40,380 bases of DNA from Blastocatellia bacterium (lineage in GTDB: Bacteria; Acidobacteriota; Blastocatellia; RBC074). The position numbers and the translations under genes are program-made. Location of the stretch: assembly GCA_016789725.1 (NCBI GenBank), contig JAEUQN010000045.1, positions 1-40,380 of the forward strand, written 5' to 3'. This document shows positions 23,943-33,290 of the stretch, piece by piece (position 1 is the first letter of the stretch; each line of letters begins with the position of its first letter). Under the pieces are notes generated by a model that ran no database searches, was not told the origin of the DNA, and was given only the letters and a program-made list of their open reading frames with translations.

Positions 23943-25886
23943 TCAGCGTTTGTGCGCCTGTTTGGCCTGCCAGGCGGGGTACTCTTTTTGTAACAACGTG
24001 GCAGGCGCGTTCGTGTACCAACTATAACCCACTCGTCGTTCGTGTTCTATCTCAGCGAGAGTGGATTTGATAATTCCATCGCGCCCACAAAAAATCGGAC
24101 GATTTGTGTTGATGTCGTAAAACCGTGCCCACAGCGGAGCCGCCTTTGCATCCGGCACGACAACACGATCATAGCCGCGCGGAAACGATTCATCGCGTTG
24201 TTCGACGACTTTGATGCCCGTGATCTTCGCTTGCTCAAACCACGCGACCGCCGCGTTAATGGCCGCGCTGATTTCCGGCGTCGGATTTTCAACACTCATC
24301 AAATACCGCACGATGCCGACGCTTTCCGAACCGCTCAGCGAAATCTTTTCATACGCACGCGCAGGGGCAGGTGCCAGCATAGTTTCATCGTGCTGCGCAC
24401 ACCACACGGTTTTCTTACCGTTCACGACGACCTGCGTTTTCAAAATGATGTCGAGTCCTTTGGCAATCGCGCGTTCCGTTTTGGCTCGCCGCGCTTCGTC
24501 TACAAACGCAAACCCAGGTTGCTTCTGTGCAATCGCGCGCAACAATTCCATCACGCCAATCATCGCGTTGTCGTTGTAGGTGATGTGTGTGTAGTAGCCT
24601 TTGCGCAGCGGATAATATTGCGGCCAGCCGCCATTTGCGTATTGCGCCGCCAGCAAGTAGTCCAAGCCTTTCAGGAACGCGGCCTGGATGCCTTCGTGCT
24701 TGGTTGCCGCGATGACTTTGGCGAAATAGTGCAATTGCGCCACGGTCGCACCGTTGTCAATCGTCGAATACGGTGCATCTTTTTCCGCGAGGATTTTCGC
24801 GCGTTCGGCGGGGGCGAGTGGCGTTGCCATCTCAGTGTTTTTATCCCAGCCTCCGTTGTCGCGTTGATACAGCAACACATTCTCGGCAATCTGCATCGCT
24901 TCTGCGCTGCTGTACCATTCCGCACTTTGTTGCAGCGCATTACGCCAATTAACGCGTAGCTTATTCATCACCGCATCCGACACCGCAAAGACAGTTCCGT
25001 GCCGCACGCCTTTCGGGAAATCAATCTTGTCCGTGATCGTTTCCCACGTTTTCCAGTCGCGCGTTTTGACTGCGCCGTAGCGATGATCGCGGTACATATC
25101 GTAGTACACCATCCATTCGCCATTGATCTTGATGACAGTCGCGCCTTCAACCCAATCCATCGTGAATTTATCGGAAGCTTTGCTGTACGGCCCCGCAGCC
25201 TTATCGCTGGTCGCAAGGCGCAGATGCTTTTTCGCTGTCGGCAATTCCGTTTCATCTTTGACAACCATCACGAAGCGACTCCCATCCTGAACAAGCGTCG
25301 CATCAATCACATTGAATCCGCCGTCATAAAACAGCGCGGCCTGGCTGTAGCTCACGAAATCTTTCGTCGTCACAGAGTAGATGCGATGGTTGCGGCCTTT
25401 GCCGGCGGAGCCTGCGGTTTCAGGAAATTTACCGGGAATCGTGGTTGACCAAAAGATCAAATATTGTTTGTTTGCGGCGTCGTAAAAGATTTCTGGTGCC
25501 CAGCAATTCATCGCGGTTGGTTCGTGCGCCATTACGGGAATCGCTTTTTGCTCTGACCAATTGATGAGGTCTTTGGAATGTGCAATGCCAATGTCGCGGC
25601 CTTCCCAGCCCGTCGTCCAAACCATATGAAAGACGCCCTCTGGCCCCTGTAAAATGCACGGATCGCGCATCAGTTTTTGGCTTCCGACCATTGGCGTCAG
25701 GTAGGATTTGCCGCCGTTGAGCGCACTCCATTTCAACCCATCGCGGCTGTGCATCAGGTGCAATCCGTCTTCGCCGTTGCCAGTAAAATAGGCGAACAGA
25801 TAGTTCGTGCTTTGCGCCGCGCAATTCAGCGCAAGGCTCAAAAGCAACGCAAGCGCAAACCCAAATCTTGAATGCCAATGTTTCAT
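23943..25886 (-). CDS. Secreted fusion of GH43-like glycosidase and PL10 pectate lyase
   Basis: This 647-residue protein joins two enzymes after a signal peptide (about 1-24). Residues 27-305 are a five-bladed propeller of the GH43 (arabinanase or galactanase) type, with likely catalytic acids D75 in RDPCIL, D195 in NVIDATL and E247 in WVEGATV. Residues about 312-640 match family 10 pectate lyase, with QRDNGGWDKN at 341-350, TIDNGAT at 375-381, GGWPQYYPLRKGYYTHITYND and FYDINTNRPIFCGRDG. It would debranch and cleave pectin in one polypeptide outside the cytoplasm, giving unsaturated galacturonides by beta-elimination. The start lies 8 bp after the upstream oxidoreductase gene. Confidence 0.88.
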   Translation of the reverse strand: MKHWHSRFGFALALLLSLALNCAAQSTNYLFAYFTGNGEDGLHLMHSRDGLKWSALNGGKSYLTPMVGSQKLMRDPCILQGPEGVFHMVWTTGWEGRDIGIAHSKDLINWSEQKAIPVMAHEPTAMNCWAPEIFYDAANKQYLIFWSTTIPGKFPETAGSAGKGRNHRIYSVTTKDFVSYSQAALFYDGGFNVIDATLVQDGSRFVMVVKDETELPTAKKHLRLATSDKAAGPYSKASDKFTMDWVEGATVIKINGEWMVYYDMYRDHRYGAVKTRDWKTWETITDKIDFPKGVRHGTVFAVSDAVMNKLRVNWRNALQQSAEWYSSAEAMQIAENVLLYQRDNGGWDKNTEMATPLAPAERAKILAEKDAPYSTIDNGATVAQLHYFAKVIAATKHEGIQAAFLKGLDYLLAAQYANGGWPQYYPLRKGYYTHITYNDNAMIGVMELLRAIAQKQPGFAFVDEARRAKTERAIAKGLDIILKTQVVVNGKKTVWCAQHDETMLAPAPARAYEKISLSGSESVGIVRYLMSVENPTPEISAAINAAVAWFEQAKITGIKVVEQRDESFPRGYDRVVVPDAKAAPLWARFYDINTNRPIFCGRDGIIKSTLAEIEHERRVGYSWYTNAPATLLQKEYPAWQAKQAHKR

Positions 25887-25894
25887 GACGTTTC

Positions 25895-27190
25895 TCAGCT
25901 CAGCGTTGTCGGAATGTCCAGACGAACGTGCTTTTCAGCGGATTGATTCGCGGTCACCACCGCAATCGCCGACTTCATCGCTTTTTCCGGGCCGCCACGA
26001 ATCGCGCTGCCAGTGCGGACGGCGGCGCAAAATTCGGCGATTTCATTTTTGTACGAGATGTTGCGATCAATCTGGCCCGGCGTCGCGGCGGCATTGACTG
26101 TGCGACCGGGCGCATCGGCGGCGCGAGTGGCGGAACTGTCCGCAATGGGTGCGGCGGTTTGCTTCGTGACTTCGACTTTCGTCAATGTTTCATTGCCTTC
26201 GGGAAACAGGTAAACTTCGATTTCGTTCTGTAAAATCAAGGTTCCTTTCGTTCCCATAAACATTTCGTAGTGGTCTTCAAAGGCGTTCGATTCAATCGAA
26301 GAAAATGTCGCCGTGCGTCCACCGGGATACTCAAACGTCGCGTAAACGTGATCGTTGACTTCGCGCCCGTCGTTGTGGCGCGCGATGCCGCCCGTGCAAT
26401 ACACGGCGCTCGGAGCTGCTTCAAAAAACCAGTTCGTCGCGGTCAGCAAATGGCTGCCGAGTTCTGCAACCAAACCTTCGGAATACTGTTTGTACAACCG
26501 CCAGTTGACCAAATGTTCCCAATCGGGATAGCCGTATTTGCTCGGATCAAAATTTGCGGTGGGCGGTTCTTCCTTGCGCCGCCAATTCCCATTGCGATGC
26601 CACACGAGCCGCGCGAAATAGACATCGCCGATCACACCCTGCTTGACGATGTTGTTATAGGAAGCCTGATAGACGGGGTTGTAATAGCGTTGGTAGCCGA
26701 TTTCGAGAATGCGTTTGTTGCGATCTCTGGCTTCGATCATACGCTGACAATCGGCCTGCGTTTTCGCCATCATCTTTTCGCATAGCACGTGTTTGCCTGC
26801 GTCCAGACAACCGATGGCGATTTCGGCATGCGCCCACAATGGCACAGCGATGATGACGGCTTCGAGGTCTTCTTTTTGCAGCATCTCGCGCCAGTCTTCG
26901 TATTGCTTTGGCTCCGCCCATCCCGCTTTGACCATTGATTCCGCAATCGCGCCGCGCCGTTTTGGATTGATGTCGCAGATGGCTCTCAGGTCAATGAATT
27001 CTTTCTGACACTGCCCAATCAAACCGCGCCCCATGCCGCCTGTGCCGATGACTGCGGCTTTGACGGGACCGCCTTTCAACGGGCCGCGCGCCGCGACGGC
27101 TGCGCCCAAGGCTGCCAGCGCAGGCGTTCCTGCTAAGACTTTCAGAAAATTGCGTCGCCCTTGTTCTTTTTGTTCATCGGTTAGGTTCAT
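25895..27190 (-). CDS. Gfo/Idh/MocA-family oxidoreductase, Tat-exported (second copy)
   Basis: The 431-residue protein begins [21 protein letters not shown], a twin-arginine leader that starts a few residues late. The ATG at 27190 has AGGA upstream; an earlier in-frame start at 27331 would translate a palindromic intergenic repeat and is rejected. The Rossmann motif is [16 protein letters not shown]. The usual EKP is CEKMM here. The substrate domain has [29 protein letters not shown]. It is only modestly similar to the copy at 21428, so the two probably act on different sugars. It lies between the DoxX and GH43-PL10 genes. Confidence 0.88.
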   Translation of the reverse strand: MNLTDEQKEQGRRNFLKVLAGTPALAALGAAVAARGPLKGGPVKAAVIGTGGMGRGLIGQCQKEFIDLRAICDINPKRRGAIAESMVKAGWAEPKQYEDWREMLQKEDLEAVIIAVPLWAHAEIAIGCLDAGKHVLCEKMMAKTQADCQRMIEARDRNKRILEIGYQRYYNPVYQASYNNIVKQGVIGDVYFARLVWHRNGNWRRKEEPPTANFDPSKYGYPDWEHLVNWRLYKQYSEGLVAELGSHLLTATNWFFEAAPSAVYCTGGIARHNDGREVNDHVYATFEYPGGRTATFSSIESNAFEDHYEMFMGTKGTLILQNEIEVYLFPEGNETLTKVEVTKQTAAPIADSSATRAADAPGRTVNAAATPGQIDRNISYKNEIAEFCAAVRTGSAIRGGPEKAMKSAIAVVTANQSAEKHVRLDIPTTLS

Positions 27191-27235
27191 CGTGATCCTT
27201 TCGTTCTTTCCACGTAGTAGCAAATTTATTTGCTT

Positions 27236-27267
27236 CGCGTAGTAGCGAATGGATTCGCTACTACGCG
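27236..27267. repeat. Palindromic intergenic repeat (GTAGTAGCGAA type)
   Basis: CGCGTAGTAGCGAA (27236-27249) and TTCGCTACTACGCG (27254-27267) form a perfect 14-bp stem with a TGGA loop. A degenerate copy of the same motif (GTAGTAGCAAATTTATTTGC) lies just before it at about 27214. Confidence 0.85.
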
Positions 27268-27282
27268 ATCCGTAGCTTGATC

Positions 27283-27816
27283 CTATTGTGCTGACACGCC
27301 TCGCACCCCAACTGTGTTTCTGCTGCGCCACAACAAATCTAAGCCTGCGATTGCGCCAGTATTGAAAGCTAATAGCACCAGCACCGCTGCGCCTTCGATC
27401 AGCGTTTTGTTGACAAATAAATAGGTGCCTTCATTGCCTAGCTGCGGACTGCCGCTGGTCGGAATCGCCAGCACATAAAACATCGCCAACAACAACAACG
27501 CGCCCCAGCAACCAAGCCGGGTGAATAATCCAAGCAATAACGACAGACCAATCAGCAACAATCCGATTTTGACCGCGCCATCTATCCACCCAATCCAGCC
27601 TTTGTTTGCCATTGCTTGAAAGATTGGGGCCAGCGGCCCTGTCGCAGCTTTCAAATATCCGGCGGATGTCCACGCGGCCAGCGGTTTGCCGTCCGAACTC
27701 CAACCCGGCAGCATCAGTTTGTAGTAGCCTTCGTACAGGAAATGCCAGCCAATCAAAGTGCGCAGGGCGATCAGCGCGATTTGTTGCATTAAGGTCAGGG
27801 GCGTTGCGTTATTCAT
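27283..27816 (-). CDS. DoxX family integral membrane protein
   Basis: The 177-residue protein has four predicted membrane segments (about 12-28, 78-100, 103-122 and 143-162) and the DoxX-type opening [20 protein letters not shown] near residues 14-33. DoxX-like proteins include quinone-linked oxidoreductase subunits, but most have no assigned reaction. It overlaps the 3' end of apbE by 8 nt, so the flavin transferase and this protein are co-translated. This context hints at a membrane redox role passing electrons from exported oxidoreductases, which is inference. Confidence 0.82.
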   Translation of the reverse strand: MNNATPLTLMQQIALIALRTLIGWHFLYEGYYKLMLPGWSSDGKPLAAWTSAGYLKAATGPLAPIFQAMANKGWIGWIDGAVKIGLLLIGLSLLLGLFTRLGCWGALLLLAMFYVLAIPTSGSPQLGNEGTYLFVNKTLIEGAAVLVLLAFNTGAIAGLDLLWRSRNTVGVRGVSAQ

Positions 27817-28798
27817 AAATGATTTCCACCTCGCAATGATTGCTTTGGCCGATCAGGACGGGCTGCGCCTCGCCGCGTTCCACCATCAACACCAACACGT
27901 CCGAATGCGCAGCGCAATACGCTTCAGCAAGCTCTTTGCCGCCCACATAAAACGCCGTTGCCAACGCATCGGTTAATGCAGCAGATGGCGCAATCACACT
28001 AACGGTGGTGACGCGATCCGCCGGTTGCCCCGAACGCGGATCAATGATGTGGCCATAGCGTCGGCCTTCGTATTCAAAAAACTGCTCTTCGCTGCCGCTG
28101 GTCGAAAGCGCCGCATCGCGCAAATGCACAATGGCGAGTCGCCGCTCTTGGTGTTCAGGATGCCGCACGCCGACTGTCCAGCCATTACCCGCGCCACGAC
28201 CGAGCGCGAGAAAGCTGCTGGAACCTGCGCTCAGCAAGGCGTTGCCCAAACGATATTGTTTGGCAATGCAATCCAGCGCGTAGCCTTTGCCGATGCTGCC
28301 TAAATTGATTTTGACGCCGGATTGGGTGAAGCGGATCGTGCGCGCTTGCTCGTCAAACAACAGCTTGTCGTTGCCCGTGAAGGTCATTGCTGCCGTAATT
28401 TCATCCGGCGTTGGAATGCGGCCTTCACGTCGCAAGAAGCCCCAACATTGACTCAATGGGCTGGAAGTGATGTCGAATACGCCACCGGTTTCCGCTGCGA
28501 TTTGTTGTGAACATTGCAACAGGGCAAAGAGTGCTGGCTCAACTGAAACAGCCTGTTCCGCTGCGTGTTGGTTGATGAAACTAACTTCGCTATCGTCCCG
28601 AAAAATCGTGAGTTGCGCTTCTAGTCGTTCGACCGCATCCAATGCTGCGGTGGCGACCTGCACGCCGTTCGCATTTCCGAGCGGCAATGTCACTTCAAAA
28701 CGACACGCCATCGCGCGACGGCTGATATGCTGCCAATATCCATTGGCCGGTGCAGGGCGTGCGCCAGACAAATTCAGGAAGGCACGTCGTTTCAGCAT
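27809..28798 (-). CDS. apbE: FAD:protein FMN transferase (ApbE)
   Basis: ApbE attaches FMN covalently, from FAD, to Thr or Ser of target proteins in the periplasm. This 329-residue protein has the family marks: [14 protein letters not shown] near residues 26-39, [35 protein letters not shown] near 166-178, and [12 protein letters not shown] near 248-259, the flavin and metal site. A degenerate Tat-like leader ([12 protein letters not shown]) has no hydrophobic core, so export is unclear. No obvious flavinylation target (S/T-G-A-T type, FMN-bind domain) is seen in the window. Confidence 0.92.
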   Translation of the reverse strand: MLKRRAFLNLSGARPAPANGYWQHISRRAMACRFEVTLPLGNANGVQVATAALDAVERLEAQLTIFRDDSEVSFINQHAAEQAVSVEPALFALLQCSQQIAAETGGVFDITSSPLSQCWGFLRREGRIPTPDEITAAMTFTGNDKLLFDEQARTIRFTQSGVKINLGSIGKGYALDCIAKQYRLGNALLSAGSSSFLALGRGAGNGWTVGVRHPEHQERRLAIVHLRDAALSTSGSEEQFFEYEGRRYGHIIDPRSGQPADRVTTVSVIAPSAALTDALATAFYVGGKELAEAYCAAHSDVLVLMVERGEAQPVLIGQSNHCEVEIIYE

Positions 28799-28814
28799 AC
28801 AACTCGATTACAGA

Positions 28815-29645
28815 TTACACGCCCGCGAACGCCGAGAAGCCGCCATCCACCGGCACAACAATTCCAGTCACGAACGAAGACGCGGGCGAGAGCAACCACA
28901 ACACTGCGCCGAGCAAATCTTCAGGATCGCCAAAGCGTCCCATCGGCGTGTGCGTAATGATGCTGTTGCCACGCGGTGTCAATTCGCCGGTTTCGACATT
29001 GGTCAGCAGCGAGCGATTTTGTTCGGTGATGAAAAAGCCCGGTGCGACGGCGTTGACACGAATGTTCGGTGAATACTCTTGCGCCAAATGCACGGCGAGC
29101 CATTTCGTGAAATTATCAATCGCGGCTTTGGCGGCGGAATAGCTGACTACGCGGGTCAACGGACGCAGCGCGCTCATTGAAGACACATTTAAAATCACGC
29201 CTTCTTTTTGTTCCGCGATGTGACGCCCGAAAATTTGCGTCGGCAAAATCGTGCCGTGCAAATTCAAATCGAAGACGTACCGAATCGCATCTTCCGGCAA
29301 AGTGAAAAAGCTGTTGCCCGGAATCGTCGTCGCCTTTGGACTGTTGCCACCGGCACCATTCAGCAAGCCATCAATACGCCCAAATTTGGCGATGACTGTT
29401 TCTGCGGCGGCTTGCAAGGTATCCACTTGCAGCACATCACCGGCTACGATGATCGCTTGCCCCGGCCCTTCCATTTGCGCCAGCAATGCCGCGCCTTTTT
29501 CTTCGCTGCGAGCCAGCACGGCGACGTTCGCGCCACAGCCAACTAAGGCCTTGACCATCGCGCCACACAAAATCCCCGTGCCGCCCGTAACCACGAATGT
29601 GCGGCCTGTGAAGTCGTAAAGTTTGAGAAGTTCTGCTTGATTCAT
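28815..29645 (-). CDS. SDR-family oxidoreductase, probable fructuronate reductase (mannonate-forming)
   Basis: The 276-residue protein has a classical SDR layout: cofactor motif TGGTGILCG near residues 20-28, NGAGG at about 96-100, the active Ser in SSMSA, the YSAAK pair (Y and K of YxxxK) near 169-173, and NIRVNAVAPGFF after it. The N-terminus (LLKLYDFTGRTFVVTGG) and neighbour are as in SDR proteins annotated as D-mannonate oxidoreductase. With a tagaturonate epimerase gene directly upstream, reduction of fructuronate to mannonate is the best guess. A different sugar-acid dehydrogenase cannot be excluded. Confidence 0.8.
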   Translation of the reverse strand: MNQAELLKLYDFTGRTFVVTGGTGILCGAMVKALVGCGANVAVLARSEEKGAALLAQMEGPGQAIIVAGDVLQVDTLQAAAETVIAKFGRIDGLLNGAGGNSPKATTIPGNSFFTLPEDAIRYVFDLNLHGTILPTQIFGRHIAEQKEGVILNVSSMSALRPLTRVVSYSAAKAAIDNFTKWLAVHLAQEYSPNIRVNAVAPGFFITEQNRSLLTNVETGELTPRGNSIITHTPMGRFGDPEDLLGAVLWLLSPASSFVTGIVVPVDGGFSAFAGV

Positions 29646-29708
29646 TAACGTTCCTTTTTACTTTCCACGAAGCCACGCGAAGGAAACAGTAGAAATCAAA
29701 AGGCAAAT

Positions 29709-29809
29709 GGCAAATATCAAAAGTTAAAAGGGCAGAAGATTATTTTTCTATTTTTGAAAAAGAAAAAATAAAGTGCCGACCTTTTGCCTTTTGGTTTTTG
29801 ATATTTGCC
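29709..29809. repeat. AT-rich inverted repeat in the uxaE-SDR gap
   Basis: GGCAAATATCAAAA (29709-29722) pairs with TTTTGATATTTGCC (29796-29809), extended by flanking AAATCAAAAGG and CTTTTGATTT. A CCACGAAGCCACGCGAAG stretch at about 29665 matches the repeat family at 37690. This 200-bp gap contains no gene. Confidence 0.7.
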
Positions 29810-29848
29810 TTTTGATTTAAAGTTCCTCACGCCTTCGCTGAAGAAAAC

Positions 29849-31420
29849 TCAATCTGCGCTCACGGTTTTATTCACAGCATCAAACGGCGCGAAATGTTTG
29901 CCGAAGTGAATGGCAACCATTCGTGAATAAGTTTCTTCGCCTGCGCGCAACGTCGCAAAGAAGTGGTCACGGAACGGCGCGTGATGCAGCACCGAACCGA
30001 ACGTCACGTGCAACACTTCGCGCGCGTGAAAATCATCCAGTAACGTCACGAGCTGATCGTCCGCCAAGCCATCTACATCGGCCATTTTGCTGACTTCAGC
30101 GGAGACGTGATATGTCGCGCGATCTGTGCCGTAACGCTCTTTGGCAAACGCGACGATTTCGCGGAACAGCGTCGGATTCAATTCGCCAATTGCGCGCAAC
30201 GCTTCCAAGTAACTCGTGCCCGCCGTTTTCAAATGCACCAGATCGCCCGCCAGCCGCGAGGCAATCGGGTAAATGCTGAATTTATCCGAGCCGGAATGCA
30301 GGCTCAGTTTGTATGGCCCAAACGTGTGCGATACAGCCAAGTGCTGCGCAAACGATTTTTCAAATTCATCCAAGTCGCCGATGTAATCCACGCCCTTTTC
30401 AAAATCGCCGACATAACGTGGCGCAAGGCTGACCCATTTAACCCCGAGCCGTTTCAATTCGTGCGCGATGTAAATATGTTCCGCCAGCGTCGTGACGGTT
30501 TCGGTTTCGTCCACGCTCATTTCCAACTCGAACGGTTGGTCGTTCATTGCCTGTTCGAGATGACGATACATCTTGACCGTGTGTGCGACGACGCGCCCGT
30601 ATTTCGCAGCGGCGCGCAGCAATTCTTCTTCCGTGATGGTGACGCTGAAGGAGCCAAGATCAATCGGCGCGCTGCTGAGCTGTCGTTGTAAATTTTCCCA
30701 AGAAGTTTCGAGTTCGTTCCAATCGAGCGCGGCGACTTTGGTGCGCAGCGTTTCGATGGCGTCGGTGTTGGCGTGATTGTCTACGTGTGCGCTGGGGTCA
30801 ATCGTGTAGAACGTGTAGCCCGCCGCCACGCACGAATCCACATCTTCAGTCGTTTTCAAATGGTCGGCATCCGCGCCAAAGCCCTCGCGCCAGCCTTCCT
30901 GCAACACGCCCCACAACGCATCGTCCATCACTTCCTGCGGCGTGCGACCGGTGCGAGCGTTTTCGCGGATGGATTGCTGCGCCAAAATCGGAGCCATTGT
31001 CGAACGACGAATGGCTTGAATGTGACCGGGCGTCGCCAATCCCAAACGATCACCACATCCGGCAGATTTCGCCAGTCCGAGCGGCTTGGCAACGAGGAAG
31101 GAAAAGATCGTGCGCAACACGGCAGCATTGCTCGCATTCGTGTCGCAAACGGTCAATGTCAGCGCCGCGTCATCCAGCGAAACCGCACTCGAAGTGCCGG
31201 AAAACTTGCTGCTCAGCGCATCGCTACTGGACAAAATGCCGAGCTGTTTTTGATCGTCTTTGCGACCGAGAAAAAAGAGCGTGTTACTCGTCGTGGTCAG
31301 CGAACGCGGATACACTTGCAAGCCGCTCAGGTTGCCGAGTTCAGCCGCAAGTGATTGCGCTTCCGCTTCCGGCAACGCAGGTGCGAGGTTAGAGGAGTTG
31401 AGGTACTGCAAAAGTGTCAT
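29849..31420 (-). CDS. uxaE: Tagaturonate epimerase UxaE
   Basis: UxaE converts D-tagaturonate to D-fructuronate, linking galacturonate breakdown to the mannonate branch without tagaturonate reductase. The 523-residue protein matches the family along its length as I recall it, including AAELGNLSGLQVYPRS near the N-terminus, KPLGLAKSAGCGDRLGLATPGH, FGADADHLKT, YTFYTIDPSAHVDN, FELEMSVDETE, KWVSLAPRYVGDFEKGVDYIGD and YKLSLHSGSDKFSIYP. It has no signal peptide, so it acts in the cytosol. The SDR gene that follows would take the product on to mannonate. Uronate isomerase (UxaC) and mannonate dehydratase (UxuA) are not in the window. Confidence 0.88.
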   Translation of the reverse strand: MTLLQYLNSSNLAPALPEAEAQSLAAELGNLSGLQVYPRSLTTTSNTLFFLGRKDDQKQLGILSSSDALSSKFSGTSSAVSLDDAALTLTVCDTNASNAAVLRTIFSFLVAKPLGLAKSAGCGDRLGLATPGHIQAIRRSTMAPILAQQSIRENARTGRTPQEVMDDALWGVLQEGWREGFGADADHLKTTEDVDSCVAAGYTFYTIDPSAHVDNHANTDAIETLRTKVAALDWNELETSWENLQRQLSSAPIDLGSFSVTITEEELLRAAAKYGRVVAHTVKMYRHLEQAMNDQPFELEMSVDETETVTTLAEHIYIAHELKRLGVKWVSLAPRYVGDFEKGVDYIGDLDEFEKSFAQHLAVSHTFGPYKLSLHSGSDKFSIYPIASRLAGDLVHLKTAGTSYLEALRAIGELNPTLFREIVAFAKERYGTDRATYHVSAEVSKMADVDGLADDQLVTLLDDFHAREVLHVTFGSVLHHAPFRDHFFATLRAGEETYSRMVAIHFGKHFAPFDAVNKTVSAD

Positions 31421-31448
31421 AAGAATTTTCTCTCTTGAATCTCAGGAA

Positions 31449-31530
31449 CAGTACCGCGAGCGGTAGCGAGCGTGCTTCGCTTCCATAACTTTTCAGTAAC
31501 GAGACACGCTCGCTACCACTCGCGGTACTG
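31449..31530. repeat. Palindromic repeat between the GH51 gene and uxaE
   Basis: The 26-nt arm at 31449-31474 (beginning CAGTACCGCGAGCGGTAGCG) is matched by 31505-31530 on the opposite strand in 25 of 26 positions. It fills almost the whole gap and resembles REP or MITE-like elements. Confidence 0.88.
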
Positions 31531-31535
31531 TTGCC

Positions 31536-33194
31536 CTATGCCAATGTGATTTGTAAACGTGTCACCGACGCGGGAGCGGCGCTGTAGGTAACGGTGCCAT
31601 CATTGCGAATCGTCGCGCGCCCATCTTTCGGTGTGACGGCGTTGGGATTCGCAAAGCTGTTGTGCGCTTTGACATCGCTTGCCGCCAGAATCGTGACTTT
31701 GATCTCTTTGACCCTCGCACCGCGCAGCGCGATTTCGGTGTCGCGTGTTTGGGCGTGGTCAGGGTTCGTGATTGTGATCGTTAATTGATTGCCTTTGCGC
31801 GACGCAGATGTCGAAAGGCCGCGCAGCGTTGCTGGTTTGGCCGCTCGCAGGTAATTCGAGTGTGGAGCCGCCACCAATGTGCGCAACGATTCTCCGTTCT
31901 GATGCGCGGCAAACATATCGAAGACGTGATATGTCGGCGTGACTGCGAATTTGTCTTCGTGCGCGAAGAACAGCGCCTGCAAACAATTCACCAGTTGCGC
32001 GATGTTTGCCATTCCAACTTTGTCCGCGTGCCGATGGAACGTGTCGAGCGTCATTCCCGCCAGCACCGCATCGCGCATTGTGTTCTGCTGTCCGAGCAAA
32101 TGCGTGTTGTGCAATTCGGTGCCGGGTTTGTACCACGCGCCCCATTCATCCACCACCAGCTTGACGCGATGTTGCCGATCAAATTCGCCCATAATCGCCC
32201 AATTGTCGGTGATGAGTTTTTCCACGCGGTCCGCTTCGGCAAGCAATTCGTAATATTCTTCGAGGGGGAAATTCAACCCGTCGCCTTTACCCTGCACCCA
32301 GTCGCTGGTGCGGCCCTGACTGACATTCCACGAATAGTGGTGCAAGGCCCAGCCCCACATTCGACCGAAGCCTCCTTTTTCGGCGAGCTTGCCAAAGAAC
32401 TTGCGCGTCCAGCTTAAATCGCCGCCGTTCGGTCCCGATCCGACGAACGCTAGATTCATGCCCCAACGCGGAACCCATTCGGCAAAGCGGCGATATTCGA
32501 CGACGTACTCTTCCGGCGCGAAGTTGCCGCCGCAGCCCCACGATTCGTTGCCGACGCCCCAATATTTCACTTTGTATGGTTCGCGCGATCCACCTGCCGC
32601 GCGCATCTCCGCGAGCGTCGTTGTCCCCGCTGGCGCGTTGCAATAATCCACCCATTCGTAAAAGTCTTTGGCGTTCAGGCTACGCAGGTTCGCGGCGAAG
32701 TACGGCTGCGATCCGGTCAATTGACAGAAGCGCGCGAAATCGTCCGTGCCGAATTGATTGGTGTCGTATTTCCACGGCCCGTCCGGCGCACCTTTCGGCC
32801 ATTCGCCAGCATCCAGCCAGAAGTTTGGGCGGCGCGGGCGATCCTTCTTCGGCCCCACGCCATCGCGCCAATTGTAGCTGTCGGCAAAGCAGCCGCCGGG
32901 CCAGCGAATCACGCCCGGTTTCGTCTTTTGCAACGCATCAATCAACGCCTTGCGCATGCCGTTGACGTTCGGGATTTTGGAATTCTCGCCGACCCAAATG
33001 CCGTCGTAGACAACGCCGCCCAGATGCTCGACAAAATGCCCGTAAATTTCCGGCGCAATCGTGCCGATGGGTTCATTCAACAACACGTCAATGCGCGCAT
33101 CGGCCAGCTTGGATTGCGGTGCAGAAGTACCGCGCCCGGTTAGCAACAACGCGCTGCTGCTTAATGCAGCACCAACAAATTCTCGTCGTTTCAT
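31536..33194 (-). CDS. GH51 alpha-L-arabinofuranosidase, Tat-exported
   Basis: The 552-residue protein carries a Tat-like leader (MKRREFVGAALSSSALLLTG), then a GH51 (beta/alpha)8 barrel opening with IGTIAPEIYGHFVEHLGGVVYDGIW. The conserved PGGCFADSYNWRDGVGP is near residues 99-114, acid/base E217 is in YWGVGNESWGCGG, and nucleophile E350 is in LVVDEWGAWY. A C-terminal beta domain follows. It removes terminal alpha-L-arabinofuranosyl residues from arabinan or arabinoxylan side chains. It is 96 bp downstream of another GH51 gene of a different subtype, suggesting split specificity. Confidence 0.93.
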   Translation of the reverse strand: MKRREFVGAALSSSALLLTGRGTSAPQSKLADARIDVLLNEPIGTIAPEIYGHFVEHLGGVVYDGIWVGENSKIPNVNGMRKALIDALQKTKPGVIRWPGGCFADSYNWRDGVGPKKDRPRRPNFWLDAGEWPKGAPDGPWKYDTNQFGTDDFARFCQLTGSQPYFAANLRSLNAKDFYEWVDYCNAPAGTTTLAEMRAAGGSREPYKVKYWGVGNESWGCGGNFAPEEYVVEYRRFAEWVPRWGMNLAFVGSGPNGGDLSWTRKFFGKLAEKGGFGRMWGWALHHYSWNVSQGRTSDWVQGKGDGLNFPLEEYYELLAEADRVEKLITDNWAIMGEFDRQHRVKLVVDEWGAWYKPGTELHNTHLLGQQNTMRDAVLAGMTLDTFHRHADKVGMANIAQLVNCLQALFFAHEDKFAVTPTYHVFDMFAAHQNGESLRTLVAAPHSNYLRAAKPATLRGLSTSASRKGNQLTITITNPDHAQTRDTEIALRGARVKEIKVTILAASDVKAHNSFANPNAVTPKDGRATIRNDGTVTYSAAPASVTRLQITLA

Positions 33195-33213
33195 ATTGAT
33201 TAATTGGTTGGTG

Positions 33214-33287
33214 CGGTACGGTCAGCAGTAGCGACCTGATTGGATTGGAGAAGCCACCAAGTCGCTACCGCTCCTCGTACCGTACCG
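33214..33287. repeat. Imperfect palindromic repeat between the two GH51 genes
   Basis: CGGTACGG followed by AGTAGCGAC (33214-33235) and GTCGCTACCG followed by CGTACCGTACCG (33261-33287) form an interrupted inverted repeat. It is probably a diverged relative of the element at 31449. Confidence 0.65.
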
Positions 33288-33290
33288 AAG

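Noticed and set aside
27191..27331. N-terminal extension of the second Gfo/Idh/MocA protein
   Set aside because: It would translate the palindromic repeat at 27236 and displace the Tat leader. The ATG at 27190 has its own SD.
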